64,000 bases of DNA, taken from contig NZ_JAQMHX010000001.1 of the NCBI RefSeq assembly GCF_028331445.1, positions 310,001 through 374,000 of the forward strand, read 5' to 3'. Origin of the DNA: Candidatus Phyllobacterium onerii. GTDB lineage: Bacteria > Pseudomonadota > Alphaproteobacteria > Rhizobiales > Rhizobiaceae. Both the position numbers and the translations under genes were made by a program. Shown piece after piece: positions 36,013-44,127 of this stretch (position 1 is its first letter; every line of letters begins with the position of its first letter). The notes below the pieces were generated by a model, which searched no databases, was not told where the DNA came from, and saw only the letters and a list, made by a program, of their open reading frames with translations.

Positions 36013-36222
36013 CTATCGTGCTGTCGTTTGACGCGTCGAACCCGTTCCGGGTTTCCAGCCCCGGGCAAAACCATAGGACATGGCGAGGGAAGCATACTCG
36101 ATTTCCCGCAAAAGGAATTCCCGCTCCGCCAAAAGAGCAGCGATTGTCGCTCTCACGTCACCCTGATGATAGGCCAGTGCTTCGTCTATTTCGTCTTCCG
36201 GTTGTTGGGATATAGCGTTCAT
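36013..36222 (-). CDS. Conserved hypothetical small protein, 69 aa
   Basis: The clear ribosome-binding site AAGGAGATTCTG just before ATG 36222 sets the start. The body is acidic and helical (EDEIDEALAYHQGDVRATIA, ALLAEREFLLREIEYASLAM), ending SYGFARGWKP and a basic tail. Similar short proteins are sometimes labelled dehydrogenase in rhizobia without evidence; no catalytic motif is visible here. Function unknown. Confidence 0.65.
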   Translation of the reverse strand: MNAISQQPEDEIDEALAYHQGDVRATIAALLAEREFLLREIEYASLAMSYGFARGWKPGTGSTRQTTAR

Positions 36223-36417
36223 CAGAATCTCCTTTTCCAGGAAGATTGCCACAACCTTGCATATATGAAAAGGAATTTGTTCCTGTTTCGTTCGCATTTA
36301 TGCCAAGCCCGCGTGAACGCGAATTCCAGGGCTACCTTGACTGTTGCCAACCTGGACTCCGTTGATAAGGACGACATGCTAAGTTAGCCTCTATTCGCTT
36401 TTTCTGGAGGGAATTGC

Positions 36418-36993
36418 ATGGGAAAAGTAATTGCATCGTTTACGATGTCACTCGATGGCTTCATCGCCGGACCGAATATCAGCCCCGAAGATGCCATGGG
36501 CGAGGGCGGCGAACGGTTGCATGATTGGTTGTTTGACGGAAGCTCTGAAATCGACCGCGACATGGCACGGGAGATGTCTGCCAACATCGGTGCGGTGATC
36601 CTCGGGAAGCGAACTTTCGATCTCGGGCTGCCCCATTGGGAAGACACGCCGTTTCCCGCCCCGAGCTTCGTGCTCACCCATGAAAAACGTGAGCCGCTCA
36701 AGATGAAAAGCGCGGCATTCACGTTCATCAACAACGGTGTCGAAAGCTCTGTACAGCAGGCGAAAGCAGCTGCAGGTGAAAAGGATATCATTGTCATGGG
36801 AGCGAATGCTGCCCAGCAGCTGTTGCGAGCGAAGCTGGTGGATGAAATCGTTCTCCAACTCGCACCGGTTTTGCTCGGGCGGGGGACACGCCTGTTCGAC
36901 GAGATGGGCAATGAAACGATCGAGCTGAAAAATACAAGAACTATCCAGTCGCCGCTGGTCACCCACTTGCGTTATCAGATCCTGGCAAAATAG
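36418..36993 (+). CDS. Dihydrofolate reductase-fold (RibD C-terminal) protein
   Basis: A 191-aa protein of the YyaP/YwjB-like RibD C-terminal domain family, NADPH-binding but without a known substrate. Family marks are MGKVIASFTMSLDGFIAGP at the start, GAVILGKRTFD (about 59-69), KDIIVMGANAAQQLL and DEIVLQLAPVLLGRGTRLFD. GGAGGGAATTGC precedes ATG 36418. A strong stem follows the stop. Probably a monocistronic gene of accessory metabolism. Confidence 0.85.
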   Translation: MGKVIASFTMSLDGFIAGPNISPEDAMGEGGERLHDWLFDGSSEIDRDMAREMSANIGAVILGKRTFDLGLPHWEDTPFPAPSFVLTHEKREPLKMKSAAFTFINNGVESSVQQAKAAAGEKDIIVMGANAAQQLLRAKLVDEIVLQLAPVLLGRGTRLFDEMGNETIELKNTRTIQSPLVTHLRYQILAK

Positions 36994-37015
36994 AGCCCCG
37001 GCTATCGCCGGGGCT
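36994..37015. terminator. Bidirectional terminator hairpin
   Basis: AGCCCCGGC and GCCGGGGCT form a perfect 9-bp stem with loop TATC, one base after the TAG of the upstream gene and 8 bases before the stop of the convergent 46-aa gene. The T-run is short (TTGCTT), so efficiency is uncertain. Confidence 0.7.
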
Positions 37016-37023
37016 TGCTTGGC

Positions 37024-37164
37024 TTAGCCCTTTGACTTGGCCTTGGGCGCAGTGCTTTCGGCTTTTTTGATCATGGAGCTGAAAGGAACGTCGGCCTTGG
37101 GAGCGACCTTCTCTTTCTTGGGTTTTCGCACTTCGCGATTGCTTTTCTGTTGACCTTTGGCCAT
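37024..37164 (-). CDS. Small Lys-rich conserved protein, 46 aa
   Basis: Translated from ATG 37164 after a good ribosome-binding site (GTAGGAG, 7-base spacing). It begins MAKGQQKSNREVRKPKKEK and ends in AESTAPKAKSKG. The pattern matches short basic proteins found in many rhizobia (MAKGQQ-type). Likely unstructured and nucleic-acid-associated, but function is unknown. Confidence 0.7.
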   Translation of the reverse strand: MAKGQQKSNREVRKPKKEKVAPKADVPFSSMIKKAESTAPKAKSKG

Positions 37165-37503
37165 GGCGGCTCTCCTACAAAGTTACAAACTGGACTGCTG
37201 GACGAGGCTTTTTCGATTGCGGGCCGCTTGCATTACAAGAACCAAAAACCGAGTGCGTACAGAATCGGTCATTTGGAATGAGATTGGCGGGTCGAGAACC
37301 TCTGACGCCGCGAAGAGCCAAGCTTTGGCCAAAAGACGATTCGCGATTGTAGGTCGTCATTTGCGGCTTAATTGCGGCTCCTGATAGTTCTGGCGCCCCC
37401 GTTTGAATGGTGCTAAAACTCGTTCAGTTGCCTCAAAAGTCGAAGTTTTTCCGCTGGATTCCTGGTCCACTGCGGCTTTATGGGCGTTTGGAGGATATTC
37501 ACC
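37165..37503. other. Intergenic region, no gene recognised
   Basis: About 340 bases between a minus-strand 46-aa gene and a plus-strand 58-aa gene, holding their promoters. Short overlapping ORFs on both strands lack ribosome-binding sites and protein-like composition. No tRNA-like or repeat structure was seen. Confidence 0.4.
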
Positions 37504-37680
37504 ATGTTGAATCGCACGATTACCTTCCTGAAAAGGCTGAAAACCCCTGTTACCGCATCGCTTGACACCGTCGTGCGGACCGCAAAACCGGCAGCTAAGA
37601 AGCCCCGCCGCGTAAACCCCGACAGCGATGGAAGGCTGCGCCGCCTGCGGCAGCTCGTCGAGCACAATCGGCTTATCTGA
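37504..37680 (+). CDS. Small basic hypothetical protein, 58 aa
   Basis: Starts at ATG 37504 with GGAGG 9 bases upstream. It reads MLNRTITFLKRLKTPVTASL, continues with a Lys/Pro/Arg-rich middle (KPAAKKPRRVNP) and ends DGRLRRLRQLVEHNRLI. No known domain. A Rho-independent terminator 12 bases past the stop supports a real, short transcript. Confidence 0.6.
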   Translation: MLNRTITFLKRLKTPVTASLDTVVRTAKPAAKKPRRVNPDSDGRLRRLRQLVEHNRLI

Positions 37681-37692
37681 TTGCATCCGTTA

Positions 37693-37724
37693 AGCCGGTG
37701 CTGAGAGAACTGCACCGGCTTTTT
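37693..37724 (+). terminator. Rho-independent terminator
   Basis: A perfect 9-bp stem AGCCGGTGC/GCACCGGCT with a 10-base loop, followed by TTTT. It ends the 58-aa gene transcript. Confidence 0.85.
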
Positions 37725-37905
37725 CATGTCGCCTAACCAAGACTTCCTGCAAAACGCTCCGGCAACCGATCGCGCTTGACAGCGTGAGCCTGGTAAAAGC
37801 GGCTGGCCGCCGTTGGGTCACGGCTTGTCCAGTTTCCCGGCGGTCCTTTGCCGGTCCATAATCTCGTCAAGTTCGATTGATTGGCAAACGCTTAGCGGGG
37901 CAGGT

Positions 37906-37960
37906 GAGGCTTGGCACCGCCCCGGGGAGGGCATAATAGGCTAAGTCGGCGCCAAGCCTC
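37906..37960. repeat. Hairpin-forming inverted repeat, role unknown
   Basis: GAGGCTTGGC (37906-37915) and GCCAAGCCTC (37951-37960) are perfect 10-bp arms. One mismatch and three more pairs follow inward (CCG/CGG). The loop is GC-rich. It lies in a 250-base non-coding stretch that starts after the terminator at 37724. It could be part of a structured RNA or a palindromic repeat. It does not match tmRNA, SRP RNA or a riboswitch I can recall. Confidence 0.45.
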
Positions 37961-37977
37961 CGCTGACGGAAATAGGG

Positions 37978-38157
37978 TCAGCGTGATACAACGCTGACAT
38001 GGGTCATTCGTTCCGTTGCTGTGCTCCCATCGTAGACAATTGTTGTTCGCGCGAATGTGGTTCCTATCAGCCAGATGACAGCGAGAAATACCAGCGCAAC
38101 AGCAGCGAGTAGCAAGACGCCGGTCAACTTCACCGGTTGATGATCGTTCTCAGACAT
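37978..38157 (-). CDS. Small single-pass membrane protein, 59 aa
   Basis: Reads MSENDHQPVKLTG, then a transmembrane helix VLLLAAVALVFLAVIWLIG, then a polar outer part ending THVSVVSR. Composition is strongly protein-like for so short a frame. The ribosome-binding site before ATG 38157 is weak (CCCCTCC instead of a purine run), which lowers confidence. It is on the same strand as a second small membrane protein 153 bases upstream. Function unknown. Confidence 0.5.
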   Translation of the reverse strand: MSENDHQPVKLTGVLLLAAVALVFLAVIWLIGTTFARTTIVYDGSTATERMTHVSVVSR

Positions 38158-38310
38158 GGAGGGGACATCTCAAAATTGTGCTCGCGCACTAATACAACTT
38201 ATGCGAGAATTTTCAACGGGAACATGTGTGAATGTGAGAGATCAAAAGATCGGAAACCTACGTGTCAGACCTGGTCTGCGTCCAACGATCCGGACGTGGA
38301 AAGGCCCCGA

Positions 38311-38478
38311 TCAGGCGTTCAGGTGATCCTGGATGATGCCGGACTGATGGCCACTTGGATTGCTTGAGTTGGCCAGTATCGTTCCAGCTTCCCAACATCC
38401 CCAAAGAATGGCCACCATGATCGCGGCCAATATCAGGAAGTCTTTTGTCTCAAGCGGCTGAAAATCGGGCTGACGCAT
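38311..38478 (-). CDS. Small single-pass membrane protein, 55 aa
   Basis: ATG 38478 follows GGAG with an 8-base gap. The protein begins MRQPDFQPLETKD, has a membrane helix FLILAAIMVAILWGCWEAG and a hydrophilic tail GIIQDHLNA. No family recognised. It precedes the other small membrane protein gene on the minus strand and is divergent from the epimerase gene at 38650, so the two may share regulation. Confidence 0.55.
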   Translation of the reverse strand: MRQPDFQPLETKDFLILAAIMVAILWGCWEAGTILANSSNPSGHQSGIIQDHLNA

Positions 38479-38649
38479 AGGCGTTACTCCATAACGATAG
38501 TGATCGCGGTCCCTGTTCCATCGCTTATCATAGGTATGCTACGAGCCCTATTGCTCCCGATTAGTCCTTTCGATTTAGTCCCCGAAGCCGCATTGATGTG
38601 GAAACGTCTCTGTTGATATGAGTGATAACTGTTGGAAGGATTCAATCAT

Positions 38650-39564
38650 ATGGTAGCGGGCGTTGTTCTCGTGACGGGAGCCTCGGGTTTCATCGGTGTG
38701 GAATTGGTCAGGCAACTGGAAGCGTCCGGCTATCGAGTGATCAGTGCTACGCGAAACGCCCACGGTTCGAACACGGAAATTGTACGGCTGCCTGCACCGG
38801 ACGAGCCTGTCGAAGCATTCGAGCGCATCCTCGAGAATGTCGCTCATGTCGTGCATCTGGCGGCTATCGCTCACACCCAGTTGGTCAACGCCGCGCACAC
38901 CTATCACGCAGTAAACTGCGTTCTGGCGGCAAAGCTTGCCCAGGCTGCGCATAAAACCATCTCGGGCAAGTTTGTCTTTGTCTCCTCGATCCGTGCGCAA
39001 TGTGCGAGCGTTCACGAGGGTGTCGCGTTGGAAAGCGATCTGCCGCAACCAACCGATGACTACGGTCGGGCCAAGCTTGCAGCCGAGGCCGAAATCGCCT
39101 CGGCGATGAAACGGGGAAACTATACGGTCCTGCGTCCCGTGCTCGTTTATGGCGCGGGTGTGAAGGGTAATATGGCGATGCTCGTGAAACTAGCGGCATT
39201 GCCTTTCCCGTTACCGCTGAAGTCTTTGGCCGGTCAACGATCCTTGCTCGATCGCGCTGCTCTTTGCCGCGCCATCATCCACAGTCTGAACGAACCGAAA
39301 ACCGATCATGGCACATTCATTGTATCGGACAGAAATCCAGTAACGGTACCGCAGATACTGGCCGCCATACGACGCCGGCGTGGCCGCAATCCTGGGTTGT
39401 TTTCATGCCCTCCGTGGATATTAAACATTGCGGCACAAATAACAGGCCAGGGCGATCGCTGGAAAACGCTGAACGGTGACTTGATTGCAAGTTCGGCCAA
39501 GCTCCAATCGACTGGCTGGAAGGCTGTCGACAATCCTGCGGGGCACATTGCGGAACTATCCTGA
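38650..39564 (+). CDS. NAD-dependent epimerase/dehydratase-family protein (extended SDR)
   Basis: A 304-aa extended short-chain dehydrogenase-type protein related to UDP-glucose 4-epimerase-like enzymes, probably acting on a nucleotide sugar. The NAD motif is VTGASGFIG (about 7-15). VVHLAAIAH is present, the Ser is in FVSSIRA, and the Tyr/Lys pair is in DDYGRAKLAAE. AAGGA lies 9 bases before ATG 38650; TTG 38632 is less likely. No glycosyltransferases are adjacent, so the pathway is not set by context. A strong hairpin follows the stop. Confidence 0.8.
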   Translation: MVAGVVLVTGASGFIGVELVRQLEASGYRVISATRNAHGSNTEIVRLPAPDEPVEAFERILENVAHVVHLAAIAHTQLVNAAHTYHAVNCVLAAKLAQAAHKTISGKFVFVSSIRAQCASVHEGVALESDLPQPTDDYGRAKLAAEAEIASAMKRGNYTVLRPVLVYGAGVKGNMAMLVKLAALPFPLPLKSLAGQRSLLDRAALCRAIIHSLNEPKTDHGTFIVSDRNPVTVPQILAAIRRRRGRNPGLFSCPPWILNIAAQITGQGDRWKTLNGDLIASSAKLQSTGWKAVDNPAGHIAELS

Positions 39565-39596
39565 CCCCTGGAGCCTCGTGCACAAGGCTCCAGGGG
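39565..39596 (+). terminator. Hairpin after the epimerase gene
   Basis: A 12-bp perfect stem CCCCTGGAGCCT/AGGCTCCAGGGG with an 8-base loop begins immediately after the TGA. No T-run follows (CCCATGAG), so it may act as an mRNA-stabilising structure. Confidence 0.6.
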
Positions 39597-39743
39597 CCCA
39601 TGAGCGCGCCAAGCCCGTCGCGACAGAGATATCAAATGGTCTCTTGGATATTCGGCAAATGATGTTACATTGTATCCAACGTTAATTGAAAAGCGTCCTG
39701 CTTGCGTCCTTATGGGTTCGCGCGGCGCTCGAAGGATAAGACT

Positions 39744-41186
39744 TTGAAAGACCCCGAGAGAGGCGCGCCAATCGCGCCGAATGGAGGGGCGTCTGGTGGT
39801 GACATGGTGCTCAACGGCACTAAAGGTCCCACCAAGAATGGGCCCGGACCGCATGGGGATCCTGCACATCACAGGCAGGAAAGCCAATCCGATTCCCTGG
39901 AAGGACGCTTCGATAAGAACCACAAGAAACGTGCGCGCCGCAGAAAGCGCGGCAAGTCGAAACAGGCGCCTGCTTCGACCGAGCCAGTCGTTGTCTCGAG
40001 CGTTTCGATTCCGCCTGCCAATATTCCGGCCAAAGCCGCCAAGAAGCGGCGGCCCAATCGCTTTCGTCGTCGAGGCCGCGCCGGGATCAAACCTGTCGAT
40101 GCGATACCGCCCGTAGTGACAGTAAAGCCGTCTCCGGCAGCCCCGGTTCAAGCCACGCAGCGGCTCCCATCCAGGCATTTCGGAGGACCGCTCTATGCCG
40201 CACTCGATCTTGGCACCAACAATTGCCGATTGCTTGTGGCGTCGCCCACGCGTCCGGGCCAGTTTCGCGTCGTCGATGCCTTCTCCCGTATCGTCCGCCT
40301 CGGCGAAGGCCTCGGCGCGACGGGGCGCCTGAACGACAACGCCATGGATCGCGCTATCGAGGCGCTGAAGATCTGTCGCGACAAACTTGAGAGCCATGAT
40401 GTGCGCCGCGCCCGGCTTATCGCCACCGAAGCCTGCCGTCAGGCGTCAAACGGCGAGGAGTTCTTGGCGCGGGTGAAAAGCGAAACCGGCCTCGAGCTCG
40501 AGATTATCAATCGCCAGACCGAAGCTCGTCTTGCCGTATCCGGCTGTGGCACGCTGGTCGAGCGTGAAACCGACGCTGTCGTGCTGTTCGATATCGGCGG
40601 TGGTTCCTCGGAGATTGCACTGATCGATGTTTCCGAGCGTCGCTCGCCGCGGCTTGCAGAACATATCATTGCCTGGACATCGCTTCCCGTCGGCGTGGTC
40701 ACTTTGGCCGAACGCTTTGGCGGGCGTGATGTGACCACCGACAATTTCGCGGTCATGGTCGATCATGTTGCCGAATTGATCAACGATTTCTCCGAGCGTC
40801 ACAAGCTCGGCGATCTCGTCAAGAGCCAGAACTTTCATCTGCTCGGCACGTCCGGCACGGTCACGACGCTCGCCGGTATTCATCTCGGTCTCGAGCGCTA
40901 TGATCGCCGCCGTATCGATGGTATCTGGATGCAGAACGATGACGTCACCGAAATGACCAGCAAGCTCCTGTCGTGGAGCTTCGATGAACGGGTTGCCAAT
41001 CCGTGCATTGGCGCTGATCGCGCCGATCTCGTTCTTGCCGGTTGTGCCATCCTCGATGCTATCCGCAACGTCTGGCCCAGCCAGAAACTGCGCGTGGCCG
41101 ATCGCGGGCTGCGCGAAGGTATTTTGACTGAACTCATGTCGCGTGATGGCGCGTGGCGCAATCGCTGGTTGCGTGCAACCGCATGA
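39744..41186 (+). CDS. Ppx/GppA exopolyphosphatase-family protein with basic N-terminal extension
   Basis: Hydrolyses polyphosphate or pppGpp in the family sense; which one cannot be told. An ASKHA fold is shown by [16 protein letters not shown] near the domain start, [15 protein letters not shown] and [13 protein letters not shown]. It has 480 aa from TTG 39744, chosen because AAGGA stands 8 bases upstream; TTG 39702 and ATG 39804 are alternatives. About 145 residues before the domain are low-complexity and very basic ([28 protein letters not shown]), which hints at RNA or polyphosphate binding. It lies 19 bases upstream of rlmE. Confidence 0.85.
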   Translation: MKDPERGAPIAPNGGASGGDMVLNGTKGPTKNGPGPHGDPAHHRQESQSDSLEGRFDKNHKKRARRRKRGKSKQAPASTEPVVVSSVSIPPANIPAKAAKKRRPNRFRRRGRAGIKPVDAIPPVVTVKPSPAAPVQATQRLPSRHFGGPLYAALDLGTNNCRLLVASPTRPGQFRVVDAFSRIVRLGEGLGATGRLNDNAMDRAIEALKICRDKLESHDVRRARLIATEACRQASNGEEFLARVKSETGLELEIINRQTEARLAVSGCGTLVERETDAVVLFDIGGGSSEIALIDVSERRSPRLAEHIIAWTSLPVGVVTLAERFGGRDVTTDNFAVMVDHVAELINDFSERHKLGDLVKSQNFHLLGTSGTVTTLAGIHLGLERYDRRRIDGIWMQNDDVTEMTSKLLSWSFDERVANPCIGADRADLVLAGCAILDAIRNVWPSQKLRVADRGLREGILTELMSRDGAWRNRWLRATA

Positions 41187-41205
41187 CCCAGGAATAGGGG
41201 CCCTT

Positions 41206-41934
41206 ATGGCTAAGACGACGACAGGGGGACGCGGCGGCACAGGCACGCGCGGTCTTCATACCAAGATCAAGAAGAAGGCCGGCACGATCAAGGAATCGTC
41301 GCGCCGTTGGCTCGAGCGTCATATCAACGATCCTTATGTGCAGCGCTCCAAGGCGGACGGCTATCGTTCGCGTGCCGCCTATAAACTGATCGAGATCAAT
41401 GACCGCTACAAAATCCTCAAGAAAGGTCAGCGCATTATCGATCTTGGCGCCGCACCCGGTGGCTGGAGCCAGATCGCGGCTTCGATCGTGGGCTCCCCGG
41501 ATGACGTTCCAACTGTCGTTGGCATCGACTACCTGCATATCGATCCATTGCCGGGCGTCACCTTGCTTGAGATGGATTTTCTCGATGACGCAGCGCCGGA
41601 CAGGCTCATGGAAGCACTGGGCGGCCAACCGGATATCGTCCTGTCGGACATGGCTGCGCCGACCACCGGCCACCGCCGTACCGATCACATACGCACAACC
41701 CACCTTTGCGAAGTCGCCGCGGACTTTGCCGTCTCTGTTCTGCGACCCGGCGGGCACTTTCTCACCAAGACGTTTCAGGGCGGGACTGAAAATGAAGTGC
41801 TCACATTGCTGAAAAAGCATTTCAAGTCCGTCCACCACGTGAAGCCCCCAGCGTCACGTGCGGAATCCGTCGAGCTTTATTTGCTGGCGAGGGACTTCAA
41901 GGGGTTACCTGATGACCGGGAGCAACTCGATTAG
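41206..41934 (+). CDS. rlmE: 23S rRNA 2'-O-ribose U2552 methyltransferase
   Basis: RlmE (FtsJ/RrmJ) methylates the A-loop of 23S rRNA in the large subunit. It has 242 aa from ATG 41206 with AGGAATAGGGG upstream. The SAM site is [13 protein letters not shown]. The K-D-K-E catalytic set is read as Lys in SRAAYKL, Asp in VLSDMAAP, Lys in LTKTFQG, and Glu in AESVELYL. The N-terminal extension (about 1-35) is basic and Gly-rich. It is co-directional with Ppx/GppA, a common alphaproteobacterial pair. Confidence 0.95.
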   Translation: MAKTTTGGRGGTGTRGLHTKIKKKAGTIKESSRRWLERHINDPYVQRSKADGYRSRAAYKLIEINDRYKILKKGQRIIDLGAAPGGWSQIAASIVGSPDDVPTVVGIDYLHIDPLPGVTLLEMDFLDDAAPDRLMEALGGQPDIVLSDMAAPTTGHRRTDHIRTTHLCEVAADFAVSVLRPGGHFLTKTFQGGTENEVLTLLKKHFKSVHHVKPPASRAESVELYLLARDFKGLPDDREQLD

Positions 41935-41960
41935 CTCGTTCTTACAACGACTGCCTGCAC

Positions 41961-41989
41961 TTGAAACCATTCTGGCTCTCTGTCATATT
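41961..41989 (+). promoter_or_regulatory. Promoter of the RHH/RelE toxin-antitoxin operon
   Basis: TTGAAA (41961-41966) and CATATT (41984-41989) are separated by exactly 17 bases, a sigma-70-like fit. The -10 element runs into the 20-bp palindrome, as expected for autorepression. Confidence 0.55.
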
Positions 41990-42007
41990 GAGATACATGT
42001 ATCTCAA
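41988..42007. promoter_or_regulatory. Perfect 20-bp palindromic operator of the toxin-antitoxin operon
   Basis: TTGAGATACATGTATCTCAA is a perfect palindrome overlapping the -10 region, 11 bases before the antitoxin ATG. Ribbon-helix-helix antitoxins bind such symmetric sites as dimers of dimers, so it is the probable autoregulatory operator. Confidence 0.75.
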
Positions 42008-42018
42008 CGGAGTTCACT

Positions 42019-42246
42019 ATGCCAACCTCGATACGTCTACCCGCTGAAATCGAGGATAGGCTCGATGCGCTTGCTGCCCGAACGGGACGGACCAAAGCAT
42101 ACTATATTCGCGAGGCAATCGAAGAACATCTGGATGATCTGGAAGACCTCTACCAGGCTGAACAGGCTGTGCGTCGGCTGAGAAATGGCGAAAGCCGCAC
42201 TTACACGCTCGAAGAGGTGGGGCGTGAACTTGGTCTGGACGATTGA
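42019..42246 (+). CDS. Ribbon-helix-helix antitoxin
   Basis: A 75-aa protein. The N-terminal beta strand and two helices (MPTSIRLPAEIEDRLDALAA, RTGRTKAYYIREAIEEHLDD) form a classic RHH DNA-binding fold of the CopG/RelB kind. The C-terminal tail is acidic (NGESRTYTLEEVGRELGLDD) and probably wraps the toxin. It is preceded by its palindromic operator and overlaps the RelE-like toxin start by 23 bases, so the pair is translated together. Confidence 0.88.
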   Translation: MPTSIRLPAEIEDRLDALAARTGRTKAYYIREAIEEHLDDLEDLYQAEQAVRRLRNGESRTYTLEEVGRELGLDD

Positions 42247-42499
42247 ATTCGATGAAGCGGCTTTAACGCAACTACGAAAACTTGGGCGACCGGAAGCCAA
42301 GCGAATTCGCAACTATTTGCGAGACCGAATTGCCATCCTCGACAATCCAAGACAGAGCGGCAAGGCCCTGCAGGGCTCGACCCTTGGAGATTTTTGGCGG
42401 TATCGAGTTGGAAATTATAGAATAATTTGTGAGCTGCAGGACCATAAGTTGATTGTTCTGGTGGTAGGGATCGGCCATCGTAGCGAGATCTACGACTGA
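42224..42499 (+). CDS. RelE/ParE-family toxin
   Basis: A 91-aa toxin of the RelE fold, likely an mRNA interferase on the ribosome, although ParE-like gyrase targeting is not excluded. Start GTG 42224 gives MNLVWTIEFDEAALTQLRKL, typical of the family. The in-frame ATG 42185 would add a non-family N-terminus. Conserved basic and aromatic positions are present: GDFWRYRVGNYRIICELQDH and HRSEIYD at the end. It lies 5 bases from the convergent MFS gene. Confidence 0.88.
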   Translation: MNLVWTIEFDEAALTQLRKLGRPEAKRIRNYLRDRIAILDNPRQSGKALQGSTLGDFWRYRVGNYRIICELQDHKLIVLVVGIGHRSEIYD

Positions 42500-42504
42500 C
42501 AAGG

Positions 42505-43908
42505 CTATTCTGCCGGCGCAGCAACCTTGATCAGCGGCCGGTGACCTGAAACCTCTGAACCCGCGTCAGGCTGCAGACCCCTGAACGACAGGCACGCCAG
42601 ACCCGAAATTGCCGCCACGATAAAGAAGGCGATATGGAAATCGGAGAGCTGCAGCGGCCCGCCGTGTATCTTGGTTGTAATCTCGAGAATGCCGCCAGCA
42701 ACGGCCACACCAAGCGCGATCGAAATCTGCTGGGCGACTGAACTGATCGGCGTTGCCTGGCTCGTCTGCTCGTTGGGGATATCCGCATAGGCGAGAGCGT
42801 TTGTACCTGTAAAGAACAGCGAACGGAAAAATCCACCCACGAGAAGCAGCAGGATCATCAGCCAATAGGGCGTTTCCGGCGTGAAGAACCCGTTGACCGC
42901 GACGAATATCGCGGCGACGAACGAGCCATACATCAGCGAATTGCGGAAGCCGGTTTTGCGGTAGAACCATTTTGTAACAAGCTTCATGCTCATGGCGCCG
43001 AGTGCCGATACGAAGGTGATCATTCCGGATTGAAATGGCGTCAGGCCGAAGCCGATCTGAAGCATCAACGGCAGCAGGAACGGGATTGCCCCGACGCCAA
43101 TGCGGAACAGGCTGCCGCCGACGATTGCTGCTCTGAATATCGGATTGTCCAGAAGATTGAGAGAAAGCAACGGCTCCGCGGTTCGGCGCGCATGGACAAG
43201 ATAAAGAACAGCGGAAACGATGCCGGTCAGAAGCGTCGCTATGCCCACCCATGTCGGTAGCGCTGGAAGACTGACGACGGAGAGGCCGAAGACTATGCCC
43301 GAGGCGGCGATGCCGCTTAAAAAGAAACCTGGAATGTCCAGCGGCCGCTGCACCAGAGTTTCGATCGACGGCAGATAGCGGGTGGCGATGATGATTCCGA
43401 GGACGCCGATCGGAACGTTGATCAGGAAAATCCAGTGCCAGCTGAAATAGGTCGTCAGGAAACCGCCAACGGGTGGCCCGATCAGCGGGCCGACGAGCGC
43501 CGGCATCGTCAGCCATGCCATGGCGCTGACGAGTTCATTGCGCGGCGTCGAACGCACCAGCACGAGACGGCCGACAGGTGTCATCATCGCGCCGCCTACA
43601 CCTTGCAGGAAGCGCGATAGAACGAATTCGAGGAGCGAGCCCGAGGCGGCGCAGGCGATGGATCCGACGACGAATACAATGATCGCGGCGCGGAAAACGT
43701 TCTTGGCACCGAACCTGTCGGCCATCCAGCCACTGACTGGAATGAAGACCGCGAGCGAGACGAGGTATGCGGTCAGTGCCAGTTTTAAAGCGATCGGACT
43801 GGTGCCGATATCAGCGGCGATCGCTGGCAGCGACGTCGCGATAACGGTGGAGTCCATGTTCTCCATGAAAAGGGCGACGGCGAGGACGAGCGGAACGATA
43901 CGGTTCAA
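42505..43908 (-). CDS. MFS multidrug exporter, DHA2/EmrB-QacA type
   Basis: A drug:H+ antiporter of 467 aa with roughly 14 predicted membrane segments. MENMDSTVIATSLPAIAADI and VSGWMADRFGAKNVFRAAI (motif A) are in the expected order. Motif C is present in the fifth helix region (MPALVGPLIGPPVGGFL). The substrate cannot be told. No regulator or membrane-fusion partner is adjacent. The 219-base region between it and the MBL gene holds two divergent promoters. Confidence 0.85.
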   Translation of the reverse strand: MNRIVPLVLAVALFMENMDSTVIATSLPAIAADIGTSPIALKLALTAYLVSLAVFIPVSGWMADRFGAKNVFRAAIIVFVVGSIACAASGSLLEFVLSRFLQGVGGAMMTPVGRLVLVRSTPRNELVSAMAWLTMPALVGPLIGPPVGGFLTTYFSWHWIFLINVPIGVLGIIIATRYLPSIETLVQRPLDIPGFFLSGIAASGIVFGLSVVSLPALPTWVGIATLLTGIVSAVLYLVHARRTAEPLLSLNLLDNPIFRAAIVGGSLFRIGVGAIPFLLPLMLQIGFGLTPFQSGMITFVSALGAMSMKLVTKWFYRKTGFRNSLMYGSFVAAIFVAVNGFFTPETPYWLMILLLLVGGFFRSLFFTGTNALAYADIPNEQTSQATPISSVAQQISIALGVAVAGGILEITTKIHGGPLQLSDFHIAFFIVAAISGLACLSFRGLQPDAGSEVSGHRPLIKVAAPAE

Positions 43909-44127
43909 GTTGAATTCCAGTTCTCAGGAGGTGAGAAAGCAGGCGGTGAATCTCGTTTTATGAGACTCGGGGGCCTTGCGAGTTCCGATAGCACTCGCGA
44001 TGCCGGGGCTCAAGCGGCGATCAATCAGAAGTGATCCAGACGCGACGATTTTTGGTCTATTCAGCAGGAACGGAGCGGCGACGCCGACGTTGCCGCGTTT
44101 ATATTGTTGCCTCAAGGAGATAGTCCT

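Noticed and set aside
38137-38367. 76-codon plus-strand frame
   Set aside because: No ribosome-binding site, and it overlaps two better minus-strand membrane-protein frames.
42566-43516. 316-codon minus-strand frame inside the MFS gene
   Set aside because: Same strand but a different frame from the exporter, with Arg/Pro-rich shadow composition.
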